A stretch of DNA of 64,000 nt from Olivibacter domesticus (GCF_900109575.1 NZ_FOAF01000010.1:62001-126000), one strand, 5' to 3'. Shown: positions 35,391 to 45,159, numbered from the stretch's first letter. Notes: generated by a model from the sequence alone, not told the origin. Program-made: numbers and translations.

Positions 35391-35414
35391 CATTATACAT
35401 TAACTCAATAATTA

Positions 35415-35597
35415 TTAAGCGTTGCTTTCTGCAACAATTTCTTTTGCCGCTTCAACAGCATCTTTAATGTGATCGTTGTGAGCTATTAGTTCTTTGAAAG
35501 TATAAGCACCAGTTTTTGGTGATCTAACGGCGGTAATTACTTTCGTATAGTCTTTACCTTTACCGGTTTTAAGGGTCGCAACGGTTTTCTTAGCCAT
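35415..35597 (-). CDS. DUF4295 small ribosome-associated protein
   Basis: 60 residues: AKKTVATLKTGKGKDYTKVITAVRSPKTGAYTFKE then a helical tail. Basic and compact, it is the DUF4295 protein that in Bacteroidetes always accompanies rpmG. I recall that a protein of this type was found as an extra large-subunit protein (called bL38) in a Flavobacterium ribosome; I cannot verify that here. Confidence 0.88.
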   Translation of the reverse strand: MAKKTVATLKTGKGKDYTKVITAVRSPKTGAYTFKELIAHNDHIKDAVEAAKEIVAESNA

Positions 35598-35637
35598 TTT
35601 CTTATATTTTTTATGCTCTCAAGAGGTTAGTAAAATA

Positions 35638-35820
35638 TTACTTAATCTCCTTATGAACGGTTACTTTTTTAAGTACTGGGTTGTATTTTTTTAATTCCAA
35701 ACGCTCAGTTGTATTTTTTTTATTTTTTGTGGATATATAACGAGACATGCCCGGTAAGCCACTTTCTTTATGTTCGGTACATTCCAAAATTACCTGAACT
35801 CTGTTACCTTTTTTAGCCAT
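35638..35820 (-). CDS. rpmG: 50S ribosomal protein L33
   Basis: 60 residues, with the L33 pattern [43 protein letters not shown]. The Cys pairs of zinc-binding L33 are absent (only one Cys is seen), so this is the zinc-independent type. It lies between L28 and DUF4295 in one operon. Confidence 0.96.
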   Translation of the reverse strand: MAKKGNRVQVILECTEHKESGLPGMSRYISTKNKKNTTERLELKKYNPVLKKVTVHKEIK

Positions 35821-35899
35821 TGTTATGTTGTCTTAATGCCGCAATTCTGCGGGAAATTTTGTACTACAGGATAAAGTTTATACGTAATAAAACGTTAAA

Positions 35900-36133
35900 C
35901 TAAACGTATCCCTTTTTAATAAATTTATTAATGACTGCTGTAATACCATTTTTATTGATGGTTTTGATTGCAGACGTAGATACCTTTAATGTTATCCAAC
36001 GGTTTTCTTCCGGGATAAAAAACCTTTTTGTTTGAAGGTTAGGGTAAAATTTACGCTTGGTTTTAACGTTAGAGTTGGAAACGTTATGTCCGTTTAAAGC
36101 TGCTTTACCTGTTAAATCACAAATTCTTGACAT
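35900..36133 (-). CDS. rpmB: 50S ribosomal protein L28
   Basis: 77 residues: SRICDLTGKAALNGHNVSNSNVKTKRKFYPNLQTKRFFIPEENRWITLKVSTSAIKTINKNG, the L28 signature throughout. It is first in the rpmB-rpmG-DUF4295 operon. Confidence 0.97.
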   Translation of the reverse strand: MSRICDLTGKAALNGHNVSNSNVKTKRKFYPNLQTKRFFIPEENRWITLKVSTSAIKTINKNGITAVINKFIKKGYV

Positions 36134-36348
36134 GACTATATGATGTTCGTTCTGTTATTAAAACTCCAGTTTCTTAAAGAGTGTGCAAATATCTGAAAAT
36201 GTTTTTATTTATGCAAGCTTGTAGGCAAAAATGTTTTTTATGATGTACATCATTTTTAGCGCAGGGTTTAAATATGAGTAAAGATAATATTGTTTTTAGA
36301 ATGTTTTTATATAAAATTAAGTTTTATATGCTAATTTGCGATTTTGTA

Positions 36349-36512
36349 GGAGCCTGTTTAAATTTATATTGTAAAAATGTTTATAGCTTATTTTTGAGCG
36401 AGACGAGGCATGTTTTTGAAGAGATAGCTTGCGTCTACCTCAAGAAAACATAACAAAGTCGCAGCCAAAAAGAAGCATAAACAAATTATTAGATGAATTT
36501 TAAATAGGTTCT
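36349..36512. mobile_element. MITE-like palindromic element, 164 bp
   Basis: The ends are imperfect inverted repeats of about 17 bp: left GGAGCCTGTTTAAATTT, right (reverse complement) AGAACCTATTTAAAATT, 13 of 17 matching. Inside them TGTTTAT(A)GCTT and its complement, and an ATGTTTT-centred pair, extend the symmetry, so the whole element could fold as one long imperfect hairpin. No ORF is present. It lies in the 428-bp gap between rpmB and the MHS transporter, which holds nothing else recognisable. Confidence 0.6.
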
Positions 36513-36561
36513 AAGAATAAACCAATTTATTTTTTGACCAATACTTTAAAACCAATAATTA

Positions 36562-38181
36562 ATGATGAAAGAAAACGGATCTTTAGAGGTACCTCCCGCC
36601 AAAGGTTTATGGAAAGTCATAGGAGCTTCTTCCCTTGGAACGCTGATTGAATGGTATGATTTTTATATTTTTGGCAGTTTAGCCGTTATTATATCCACCA
36701 AATTTTTTCCTGCTGATAACCCAACCGCCGCATTCTTATCGACGCTGGCCACTTTCGCCGCAGGTTTTGTTGTACGTCCATTTGGAGCACTCTTTTTTGG
36801 AAGATTGGGTGATATGATCGGACGAAAATATACGTTTATGGTAACCTTATTAATAATGGGCTTATCGACTGTTGCCATTGGATTAATACCGGAGTATAAA
36901 ACAATAGGTTTTTTAGCGCCTATCCTAGTGCTCGTATTACGCTTGCTCCAAGGTTTAGCACTCGGTGGTGAATACGGTGGGGCTGCCACTTATGTTGCGG
37001 AGCATGCTGAACCTCATCGTAGAGGGGAGCGAACCTCTTGGATACAAACAACGGCATCTTTTGGCCTATTTATCTCTTTGGCTGTTATACTTCTGACACG
37101 GAAATCTATGTCGGATGAAGCTTTTATGGATTGGGGCTGGCGGGTGCCTTTTTTAATCTCTGTTATTATGGTGGTTGTAAGTTACTTTATCCGTAAAAAT
37201 ATGGACGAGTCACCTTTATTTAAAAAAATAAAAGATGAAGGTAAGATCTCTGCTAATCCGCTGAAAGAGTCCTTTGGCCATAAATTTAACTTTAAATTTG
37301 TTTTACTGGCATTGTTTGGTGCAGCAATGGGGCAGGGAGTAGTGTTTTATACTGGGCAATTTTATACCTTATCTTTCTTGCAAAGAGTGTGCAACATAGA
37401 TTTTGATCAAACCAATTACATCTTAGGCATAGCAATTTTTTTTGGTACCGGATTGTTTATCTTTTTTGGCTGGCTTTCAGACAAGGTAGGAAGAAAAGCC
37501 ATTATGATGACTGGGATGATCTTAGCGGTACTTACCTATAGACCAATTTATGAAAAAATTTACAATTTAGCTGATACGAGCAAGAAACAAGAAACAGTAG
37601 AAGGTTTCAATACGTCCAAAAAAAGAGAAAAGCTCCTACAGGAAGATTATGGGGCAAAGGAAGTCATTATTACCACTAAACATAGTGTTTATGATGATGG
37701 TACAGAGAAGAAGGAGGTCATTAAAGAATATTTGAACCCTTTAACAGAGGAGGTCGTACATACGGAGAATTCTACGGCTATACATCTCATTCCCAAGGAT
37801 ATTTGGCAGTTGATTGCACTCGTGTTTTTGCAGGTCATGTATGTAACCATGGTTTATGGGCCAATTGCTGCGTTCTTGGTAGAAATGTTTCCTGTAAATA
37901 TTAGGTATACCTCTATGTCATTACCCTATCATATTGGTAACGGTATTTTTGGCGGTTTAATGCCTACTGTTGCGACTTATTTGGTTGCAAGAGCGCAAAC
38001 GGCAAATACGATAGCAGCACAAGCCGGAAAAGATTTACCTTTCGATAAACCCTACTTGGAAGGTCTTTGGTATCCCATTATTATTATCGGAGTAAGTTTT
38101 ATAATTGGTATTATTTATATTACTAATAAAAACGCAGAGAAAGCGGTAAACACACTTAACAAATCGACGAATGATGAATAG
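36562..38181 (+). CDS. MFS transporter, metabolite:H+ symporter (MHS/ProP-like) with a soluble insert
   Basis: 539 residues. The MHS signature at the start (GTLIEWYDFYIFG) and motif A (GRLGDMIGRKYTFM) are clear, followed by RLLQGLALGGEYGGAATYVAEH. Twelve helices are expected. Unlike the common length of 430-450, a hydrophilic insert of about 80 residues (roughly 335-415, including TSKKQETVEGFNTSKKREKL) lies between helices 8 and 9. The neighbour acs suggests acetate or another short acid as substrate, which is an inference. Confidence 0.85.
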   Translation: MMKENGSLEVPPAKGLWKVIGASSLGTLIEWYDFYIFGSLAVIISTKFFPADNPTAAFLSTLATFAAGFVVRPFGALFFGRLGDMIGRKYTFMVTLLIMGLSTVAIGLIPEYKTIGFLAPILVLVLRLLQGLALGGEYGGAATYVAEHAEPHRRGERTSWIQTTASFGLFISLAVILLTRKSMSDEAFMDWGWRVPFLISVIMVVVSYFIRKNMDESPLFKKIKDEGKISANPLKESFGHKFNFKFVLLALFGAAMGQGVVFYTGQFYTLSFLQRVCNIDFDQTNYILGIAIFFGTGLFIFFGWLSDKVGRKAIMMTGMILAVLTYRPIYEKIYNLADTSKKQETVEGFNTSKKREKLLQEDYGAKEVIITTKHSVYDDGTEKKEVIKEYLNPLTEEVVHTENSTAIHLIPKDIWQLIALVFLQVMYVTMVYGPIAAFLVEMFPVNIRYTSMSLPYHIGNGIFGGLMPTVATYLVARAQTANTIAAQAGKDLPFDKPYLEGLWYPIIIIGVSFIIGIIYITNKNAEKAVNTLNKSTNDE

Positions 38182-38401
38182 TATAAAGAAATATTTGGGA
38201 ATTTTATGGATAATACTTGCGCTCGTAGCTGGTTATTACTTAATAGTGAGCCAAGCCATTCCGCAGTTTAGAAGTGGTAACCCGGAAGATCTGGTGCCAG
38301 CTATTGTATACACATTTGTATTGATGCCGATTATTAGTGGTGGCTTGTTGATTTTTGGTTGGTATTCACTAAAGGGTGAATATGATAGCGAAAAAATGTA
38401 A
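38171..38401 (+). CDS. Small two-TM protein following the MFS transporter
   Basis: 76 residues. Its ATG lies 11 bases inside the transporter gene, so it is translationally coupled. Two hydrophobic segments (LGILWIILALVAGYYLIV and AIVYTFVLMPIISGGLLIFGWYSLKGEYD) suggest a small membrane partner. I recall this as a DUF6814-type family found beside such transporters, but am not certain. Confidence 0.7.
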   Translation: MMNSIKKYLGILWIILALVAGYYLIVSQAIPQFRSGNPEDLVPAIVYTFVLMPIISGGLLIFGWYSLKGEYDSEKM

Positions 38402-38612
38402 AAAATATTGGCGTAAAATGATAAAACATAGATTATTTTGTTGCGTAATCTTTTGGAAAGGCTTATAAAGATTACTAACTTGGGTGCGTAAAATCAGCAA
38501 ATAATATTTTTTAGCTAACCATTAGAGGAGTTTACTATACAAGCTTTTTGAGTTCGCTGTGATTTAGACGCATTGAAGAATAAACAAAACATAAACTAAA
38601 TTAATAACGGTA

Positions 38613-40535
38613 ATGAATTTAAAAGTAAGGTCATTCGAAGATTATAAGGAAACCTACAAAAAAAGTGTGGAGCGGCCAGAAGAGTTTTGGGCAGGAATAG
38701 CTGAAGAATTCAAGTGGCGGAAAAAATGGAGTAAGGTACTCTCTTGGGACTTTGAAGGTCCGTCTGTAAAATGGTTTGAAGGAGGTAAGCTTAATATAAC
38801 GGAGAATTGCTTGGATAGACATATTCAAGAATTAGGAGATAAACCTGCTATTATATGGGAGCCTAATGATCCAAATGAAAGTTATCGTATTTTAAGTTAT
38901 AAACAATTATTGTTTAATGTTGAACAGTTTGCGAATGTTTTAAGGAACAACGGTATCAAAAAAGGTGATCGCGTATGTATTTATTTGCCGATGGTACCGG
39001 AGTTAGCGATTGCCGTACTAGCTTGTGCACGTATAGGTGCCATCCATTCAGTAGTGTTCGGGGGCTTTTCCGCCCAATCTATAGCAGATAGAATAAATGA
39101 TGCGCAATGTAATCTTGTCATTACTGCTGATGGCAGTTTTAGAGGTACTAAGGTTATTGAATTGAAGGATATTGTTGATGATGCGCTTGGACAATGCAAG
39201 TCTGTGGAAAAAGTAATCGTTCTTACGAGAACGCGTACACCAGTATCCATGATAAAGGGGCGTGATGTATGGTGGGAAGATGAAATAAAAAAGGTAGAAA
39301 CGCAAGGAAATCCGCATGTTCCCGCAGAAGAAATGGATGCTGAGGATATGTTGTTTATTCTCTATACATCAGGTTCAACAGGAAGTCCTAAGGGTGTAGT
39401 TCATACTTGTGGTGGTTACATGGTTTATACAGGTTATACCTTTGCGAATACCTTTCAATACGAGCAAGGCGATGTGTATTTTTGTACAGCAGATATCGGA
39501 TGGATTACAGGTCATTCTTATATTGTTTATGGCCCGTTATCGCAAGGCGCTACTTCCCTAATGTTTGAAGGAATTCCTACTTTCCCCAATGCAGGTAGAT
39601 TATGGGACATTGTAGAAAAGCATAAAGTAAATATAGTATATACTGCTCCAACTGCGATTCGCTCTTTAATGGGGGCTGGAGATGAATATGTGGATGGAAA
39701 AGATTTCAGTACCATTAAGACACTGGGATCAGTAGGAGAACCTATTAACGAAGAGGCATGGAAATGGTTTGATGAAAAAGTAGGAAAAGGACAAGCGCCA
39801 ATAGTAGACACTTATTGGCAAACCGAAACAGGTGGTTTTATAATTAGCCCAATTGCCGGAATTACGCCAACAGTACCGAGTTATGCCATGTTTCCTCAGC
39901 CCGGAATACAACTTGCTTTAATGGATGAAAACGGTAAGGAAATAGAAGGAAATGATGTCAGTGGAAATCTATGCGTTAAGTTTCCATGGCCGGGAATGTT
40001 AAGGACTACTTATGGCGATCATGAACGTTGCAAAAAGACTTATTTCTCTACCTACAAAAATATGTATTTTACCGGCGACGGATGCTTGAGAGATAAAGAT
40101 GGTTATTATCGTATTACCGGCCGTGTTGACGATGTGCTAAATGTTTCCGGGCATCGAATTGGTACTGCAGAAGTAGAAGATGCTATTAATAGACATAGTG
40201 ATGTAATAGAATCTGCGGTGGTTGGTTATCCACACACGATAAAGGGGCAAGGTATATATGCTTTTGTAGTTGCAGGGGAACATTTAAAAGATGCAGATTT
40301 AATGCGTGGAGATATTAATAAAACGGTATCACGTATTATTGGAGCAATTGCCAAACCCGACAAAATTCAGTTTGTTAAGGGGCTGCCGAAAACCAGATCA
40401 GGCAAAATTATGAGGCGGATTTTACGTAAAATCGCAGAGGGAGACACTTCCAATTTAGGCGATATCACAACCTTATTAGACCCTGAAGTGGTAGAGGAAA
40501 TAAAAAAAGGTGCTCAAGAAATGAAGGGGAAGTAG
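38613..40535 (+). CDS. acs: Acetyl-CoA synthetase
   Basis: 640 residues, normal for Acs. The AMP-binding signature YTSGSTGSPKGVVHT is present, followed by the acyl-binding DTYWQTETGGF and YFTGDGCLRDKDGYY. The catalytic, acetylation-controlled Lys sits in PKTRSGKIMRRILRK near the C-terminus. The enzyme activates acetate to acetyl-CoA. It is plausibly a partner of the upstream MHS transporter in acetate uptake. Confidence 0.96.
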   Translation: MNLKVRSFEDYKETYKKSVERPEEFWAGIAEEFKWRKKWSKVLSWDFEGPSVKWFEGGKLNITENCLDRHIQELGDKPAIIWEPNDPNESYRILSYKQLLFNVEQFANVLRNNGIKKGDRVCIYLPMVPELAIAVLACARIGAIHSVVFGGFSAQSIADRINDAQCNLVITADGSFRGTKVIELKDIVDDALGQCKSVEKVIVLTRTRTPVSMIKGRDVWWEDEIKKVETQGNPHVPAEEMDAEDMLFILYTSGSTGSPKGVVHTCGGYMVYTGYTFANTFQYEQGDVYFCTADIGWITGHSYIVYGPLSQGATSLMFEGIPTFPNAGRLWDIVEKHKVNIVYTAPTAIRSLMGAGDEYVDGKDFSTIKTLGSVGEPINEEAWKWFDEKVGKGQAPIVDTYWQTETGGFIISPIAGITPTVPSYAMFPQPGIQLALMDENGKEIEGNDVSGNLCVKFPWPGMLRTTYGDHERCKKTYFSTYKNMYFTGDGCLRDKDGYYRITGRVDDVLNVSGHRIGTAEVEDAINRHSDVIESAVVGYPHTIKGQGIYAFVVAGEHLKDADLMRGDINKTVSRIIGAIAKPDKIQFVKGLPKTRSGKIMRRILRKIAEGDTSNLGDITTLLDPEVVEEIKKGAQEMKGK

Positions 40536-40620
40536 GAATAGTACCGTCAAACAATTTATCTCATAGGCTGTTTAACTACAAACGAACAAATTTTATTTAC
40601 GTATTAAAAAACTGATAAAA

Positions 40621-40806
40621 ATGGGAAATTTAAAGTTAAAAGGTGTATGGAATGAGGTTAAAGGAAAAGCAAAACAAGCTTATGCCGATTTAACAGATGA
40701 CGATTTATTGTATGAAGAGGGGAAAGAAGATGAATTAGTAGGGCGCTTACAAAAAAAGACAGGAAAAACCAGGGATCAGGTAGTTGACTGGCTTAATAAT
40801 CTTTAA
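40621..40806 (+). CDS. CsbD-family stress protein
   Basis: 61 residues with the family pattern [50 protein letters not shown]. These small helical hairpins are induced under general stress; their molecular role is unknown. A strong terminator follows. Confidence 0.92.
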   Translation: MGNLKLKGVWNEVKGKAKQAYADLTDDDLLYEEGKEDELVGRLQKKTGKTRDQVVDWLNNL

Positions 40807-40828
40807 TATAACTTTACAAAGATAATTG

Positions 40829-40860
40829 CAGAGGATAATCAAATGGTTATCCTCTGTTTT
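40829..40860 (+). terminator. Terminator after the CsbD gene
   Basis: CAGAGGATAA pairs with TTATCCTCTG around an 8-base loop (tcaaatgg) and runs into TTTTATTTT. A strong intrinsic terminator. Confidence 0.9.
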
Positions 40861-40928
40861 ATTTTGGGATTTTTTTATTAATTGACATTTATTTTTAAGC
40901 CAAAAAGTAATGTTAGTATCTTCGCAAC

Positions 40929-41702
40929 ATGAGTAAACAAAAGCCAACTATTTTAGTAGTTAACGATGATGGAATAACAGCTCCGGGTATTAAGGTCTTA
41001 CTGGAAGAAATGCAGTCATTAGGGAAAATAATAGTTGTTGCGCCCGACAGTCCTCAATCTGGTATGGGCCACGCTATCACTATCGGTAAACCACTTCGTA
41101 TAGAGCCTGTAACTATTTATCCAGATGTAGAAATGTATAAGTGCTCTGGAACACCTGTTGATTGTGTAAAACTAGCTGTGAACAAAATTTTTAAAGGACG
41201 TAAGCCAGATTTATGTGTTTCAGGAATTAATCATGGGCTCAACAACTCCATTAATGTATTGTACAGCGGAACAATGTCGGCGGCTGTTGAAGGAGCTATT
41301 GAGAGTATTCCATCTATCGGCTTTTCTTATGATGACCATACTTTTGATGCAGATTTTGAAAATTGTAGACCTTTTGTTAGAGAAATAGCTAGTCAGGTAT
41401 TAAAAAATGGCATCCAGTTCGGTACATTGTTAAATGTGAATTTTCCACAGGGCACGATAAAAGGGGTGAAAGTATGCCGACAAGCGGATGCTAAATGGGC
41501 TGAAGAATTCGACGAACGAATGGATCCGTATAACAGACCATACTATTGGTTAACCGGCAAATTTGTTTTAAATGATAGAGGGGAAGATACCGATGTATGG
41601 GCACTTAATCACGGCTTTGCTTCGCTGGTGCCGACTCAATTTGATATGACCGCTCATCATGCTATACCGCAGTTAAACTCGTGGTCTTTTGATGTGAAAT
41701 AG
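40929..41702 (+). CDS. surE: 5'/3'-nucleotidase SurE
   Basis: 257 residues. The metal site begins with VVNDDGITAPG at residues 10-20, followed by VVAPDSPQSGMGHAITIG and the SGINHGLNNSINVLYSGTMSAAVEGAI block. SurE hydrolyses nucleoside monophosphates in the cytoplasm. It begins a conserved surE - small membrane protein - lpxB order. Confidence 0.95.
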   Translation: MSKQKPTILVVNDDGITAPGIKVLLEEMQSLGKIIVVAPDSPQSGMGHAITIGKPLRIEPVTIYPDVEMYKCSGTPVDCVKLAVNKIFKGRKPDLCVSGINHGLNNSINVLYSGTMSAAVEGAIESIPSIGFSYDDHTFDADFENCRPFVREIASQVLKNGIQFGTLLNVNFPQGTIKGVKVCRQADAKWAEEFDERMDPYNRPYYWLTGKFVLNDRGEDTDVWALNHGFASLVPTQFDMTAHHAIPQLNSWSFDVK

Positions 41703-41770
41703 CCTAAATGCGGAATAGTTCTAGTTTGCTTATTAAGAAAGCAAATAGCGACGGACTAACCTAAAATAAT

Positions 41771-42031
41771 ATGTTTAAGAGAAATAATCTTTTTTTTGGC
41801 GTTTTATTGGGTGTTATAGCACCATTAATGGCCTATTTATTGTCCGAGCACTCACCGCTAGGTAATCATTTCGCCGACAAACCATTAACATTATATGCCG
41901 TCGCAGGAGTTGTTAATTTGCTAATCTTAAGGTATTTTTATAAGCAAGAATTAACGAGGACAGGTGGGGGAATGGTTGCATTGACTTTTTTTGGTTTGAT
42001 ATTGTTGCTCTTATTTAAAAAGGTATTATGA
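41771..42031 (+). CDS. Small membrane protein between surE and lpxB
   Basis: 86 residues with three hydrophobic stretches (LFFGVLLGVIAPLMAYLL, LTLYAVAGVVNLLILRYFY and MVALTFFGLILLLLF). No enzymatic motif is visible. Such a small integral protein is commonly present at this place in the phylum; function is unknown. Confidence 0.75.
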   Translation: MFKRNNLFFGVLLGVIAPLMAYLLSEHSPLGNHFADKPLTLYAVAGVVNLLILRYFYKQELTRTGGGMVALTFFGLILLLLFKKVL

Positions 42032-42090
42032 GGGTAGATATTTATTAAAATGAATCGTAGGCAGGGAAGTATTTATTAAATAAGTTTTTA

Positions 42091-43200
42091 ATGGACTATT
42101 ATATTGTAGCGGGTGAGACTTCAGGTGATCTTCATGGAGCGAATCTTATATATGCCCTAAAGGAACAAGATCCAAATGCAACCTTTCGTATCGTTGGGGG
42201 TGACAAAATGGAGGCTGCGAGTACCCAAAAAGCGGTGTTGCATACGTCACAAATGTCCTTCATGGGGTTTATAGAGGTATTACTGAATATTAGGAGTATC
42301 CTGAAAAATTTAAAGAACGTAAAAGCGGATTTACTTAGACATCGCCCTGATGCATTGATCTTAATTGATTTTCCAGGATTTAATCTTAAGCTTGCGGCTT
42401 TTGCAAAGCAACACGATATAAAGGTATTTTACTATATATCACCTAAGGTATGGGCCTGGAATACCAAAAGGGTTAAGAAAATTAAACGTATCGTAGATCA
42501 TCTCTTTTGCATCTTGCCATTTGAAGTGGGGTTTTATGACCAATGGGGTATGAAAGTGGATTATGTAGGTAATCCTTTACTAGATGCGGTGAGTCAATAT
42601 AGGTTTAATTCGACATTCAAAGAAGCCAATAATTTAATCAATAAACCTATTATCGCCCTACTACCGGGGAGTAGGAAGATGGAAATTAGCAAACTGCTTC
42701 CAGAGATGATGAAAGTGGTGAAACTATTTCCTGGGCATCATTTCGCAATAGCTGGGGCGCCAAATTTTGATCAGAGTTATTACGAGCAGTTTATGCATGG
42801 AGCTACTATTCCCGTTATTTTCGATCAGACTTACGATCTGTTGAACAATGCTGAGGCTGCTGTGGTAGCAAGTGGAACAGCCACGTTGGAAACCGCCTTG
42901 CTCCATATCCCCCAGGTGGTGGTATATAAAGCTAACGCAGTATCCATTGCGATCGCTAGACGGGTTATAAAAGTTGATTATATATCGCTGGTTAACTTAA
43001 TTATGGATAGGGAAGTAGTGAAAGAGCTTATACAAAATGCCGCTCATTACGACGCAATTGCTGAGGAATTAGATCAGTTGCTCAATAACCGATCTTATCG
43101 CGAGCGCGTTCTTGCCGATTATAATGCATTGGCGGCAATCATGGGTGAGCCTGGCGCTTCCTCAAAGACTGCTAAGCTAATAGATAAGTATCTGAAATGA
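42091..43200 (+). CDS. lpxB: Lipid-A-disaccharide synthase
   Basis: 369 residues, GT19 fold: YIVAGETSGDLHGANLIYAL at the start, IDFPGFNLKLA, YYISPKVWAWNTKRVKKIK, ALLPGSRKMEI, and VASGTATLETALLHIPQVVVYK. The enzyme joins UDP-diacylglucosamine and lipid X at the inner membrane in lipid A synthesis. Length is normal. Confidence 0.95.
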   Translation: MDYYIVAGETSGDLHGANLIYALKEQDPNATFRIVGGDKMEAASTQKAVLHTSQMSFMGFIEVLLNIRSILKNLKNVKADLLRHRPDALILIDFPGFNLKLAAFAKQHDIKVFYYISPKVWAWNTKRVKKIKRIVDHLFCILPFEVGFYDQWGMKVDYVGNPLLDAVSQYRFNSTFKEANNLINKPIIALLPGSRKMEISKLLPEMMKVVKLFPGHHFAIAGAPNFDQSYYEQFMHGATIPVIFDQTYDLLNNAEAAVVASGTATLETALLHIPQVVVYKANAVSIAIARRVIKVDYISLVNLIMDREVVKELIQNAAHYDAIAEELDQLLNNRSYRERVLADYNALAAIMGEPGASSKTAKLIDKYLK

Positions 43201-43692
43201 TTTAATTTGCTTTTTCTTTATAGTTGGTTCCAGTGTAGCACAGCTAATGCGCTAGGCTGATTTTATTCACGTATCACCTCCCCTCCACCTACCTTTCATC
43301 CAGGTGTTATATATCTTTTTCCGGTACATCTTGCTTAGCTCAAAGGTACCTATTGAATATATGTTCTGTACTTCATTAAAGCATTTCGGGAGTTATTAAA
43401 TGCTTGTTTTGATGGCTTTTTGTTCTTTTGGTAATTTTTCAGCGAGTTATTAAAAAATTGAGACTAAAAAGGAACCATTAGAAAAATTGCCTACAAAGCG
43501 ATACATCTATTAGCTTCACGTTTTTCGCAAATAAGCATGTTTTTTTGATAAAATTTGTAGGTTTTGAAAACAAAGTGCTTATATTTGTTTATATGTTCTA
43601 CATAATGTAGAGTGTAGAAATAACCAATATAACGACGGCATGAACAGCCCTATTCCAGAACTGATCATTGACTAATAAATACCATTATAAAC
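43201..43692. other. Intergenic stretch before the sialoglycan locus
   Basis: No ORF that I would call a gene lies here. GAGTTATTAAA occurs twice (around 43390 and 43444). The promoter and palindrome of the first sulfatase lie at 43554-43604. GC content rises sharply on the right of this gap. Confidence 0.6.
43554..43604 (+). promoter_or_regulatory. Promoter and operator of the first sulfatase
   Basis: TTTG (43554-43557), a 22-bp spacer, TATATTTG (43580-43587), 4 bases, then the palindrome TATGTTCTACATA (43592-43604), whose 5-bp arms flank TCT. The palindrome covers the expected transcription start. The same -7 box, spacing and palindrome occur at 46652 and, inverted, at 58123. Confidence 0.7.
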
Positions 43693-45159
43693 ATGGAAAA
43701 CCAAAGACCACTCACCAAGCTTGCATTGCTATTGGTTATTCTATGCTCCTTCAATGTGGGCACCGCCCAAATGTTGCAAAAGCCGAATATTATTGTGTTT
43801 CTAGTCGACGATCTGGGATATAGCGATGTCAGTTGTTACGGTAGTGATTACTACGAAACACCTCATATCGATCAGCTGGCCGAATTAGGGATGAGGTTTA
43901 CCAATGCATACGCCAGTAGTGCACTTTGTTCGCCAACAAGAGCAAGTCTTCTTACAGGCAAAAATCCCGGACGTTTACACATTACCCATGCCATTCCCAT
44001 TAAGGGGTACAAACGTATTGATGGGGGAAAAGGAACTCGGTTGAAAGACGCGGATTATGTAATGAATCTTCCTTTGGAGGAAGTGACGATCGCCGAAGCG
44101 TTGAAGACTGGGGGATACACCACTGCCAGTATCGGCAAATGGCATGTATGCGATGACTCGGCCTACTATCCCAAATACCAAGGGTTTGATATCAACATCG
44201 GCGGCAATCATCACGGACATACGGGTGAGCACTTTTATCCGTACCATGGCAGATGGCGGATGGCAGAAGGACATCCGTGGGTGGAATGGAATACGTTGCC
44301 TGATGGTGAACAGGGAGAGTATCTGACTGACAGATTGACTGCTGAAGCGATCGAATTTATCGAAAGCAACAACGACAAACCTTTCTTTCTGTATTTGTCT
44401 CACTATGCGGTGCACACACCCATTCAGGCAAAGAAGGATATTCAGTCGCGTTATGAGCAAAAGGCACCGGACACATTGAAAGGGCATGTGAAACCGGCTT
44501 ATGCTGCCATGATTGAAAGTGTGGATGCTAGTATGGGGGCCATCATGGAGAAATTGGAGTCGTCGAGGCTTGCGGAAAATACCATCATCATCTTTACTTC
44601 CGACAATGGGGGATATGGCAAGCAGACATCAAATTATCCCTTCCGCGGTAATAAGGGTAACTTCTATGAAGGGGGAATTAGAGTGCCGCTGATCATTCAT
44701 TGGCCGGGGGTCACTGACCGGAAATTGATTTCGGAAACGCCGGTGATCACCGCTGATCTTTATCCAAGTTTGTTGGATATGGTGGGCTTGCCCCTGATGC
44801 CTGATCAACACCAGGACGGTGTCAGCTTGGTTCCAGTACTCAAGCAGAAGGGGGTACTGCAACGAGACGCTCTATATTGGCATTTTCCAAATTACGTCGG
44901 TACCGGCCATCCCAATCCGTCTGCTCCGCTCAGTGTCATCCGATATCAGGATTGGAAGCTGATTGAATCATTGGAAGACGGGGCGCTGGAACTGTACAAT
45001 TTAAAGGCTGATCAAGAAGAATCGCATAATCTAGCCCAGTCAAATATAAAATTGGCGAAATCCCTTCAGCAGATGCTCGAAAGGTGGAGAAGCCAAACCG
45101 GTGTACAACTACCCGTAATCAATCCTGCATATCAAAAAATAAAAAATGAACCATGGTAA
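43693..45159 (+). CDS. Secreted S1-family sulfatase (arylsulfatase A-like)
   Basis: 488 residues. The signal peptide ends near residue 26 (NVGTAQ). The metal-site start is IIVFLVDDLGYSDVSCYG. The residue to be made formylglycine is Cys79 in CSPTRASLLTGK, so a maturase (anSME or FGE) is needed and is not in the window. FTSDNGGYG and IGKWHVCD are also intact. It would remove sulfate esters from glycans in the periplasm or at the surface; which sugar cannot be told. The 27-base repeat at 45152 overlaps its stop. Confidence 0.9.
   Translation: MENQRPLTKLALLLVILCSFNVGTAQMLQKPNIIVFLVDDLGYSDVSCYGSDYYETPHIDQLAELGMRFTNAYASSALCSPTRASLLTGKNPGRLHITHAIPIKGYKRIDGGKGTRLKDADYVMNLPLEEVTIAEALKTGGYTTASIGKWHVCDDSAYYPKYQGFDINIGGNHHGHTGEHFYPYHGRWRMAEGHPWVEWNTLPDGEQGEYLTDRLTAEAIEFIESNNDKPFFLYLSHYAVHTPIQAKKDIQSRYEQKAPDTLKGHVKPAYAAMIESVDASMGAIMEKLESSRLAENTIIIFTSDNGGYGKQTSNYPFRGNKGNFYEGGIRVPLIIHWPGVTDRKLISETPVITADLYPSLLDMVGLPLMPDQHQDGVSLVPVLKQKGVLQRDALYWHFPNYVGTGHPNPSAPLSVIRYQDWKLIESLEDGALELYNLKADQEESHNLAQSNIKLAKSLQQMLERWRSQTGVQLPVINPAYQKIKNEPW

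Noticed and set aside
40560-40580. A further copy of the GAGCCTGTTTAA end (GGCTGTTTAAC)
   Set aside because: Only a partial match, and no partner end was found; chance is likely.
43975-44487. A 170-residue open frame antisense to the first sulfatase
   Set aside because: It lies wholly inside a gene with intact catalytic motifs, has no signal or domain, and results from high GC codon use on the sense strand.
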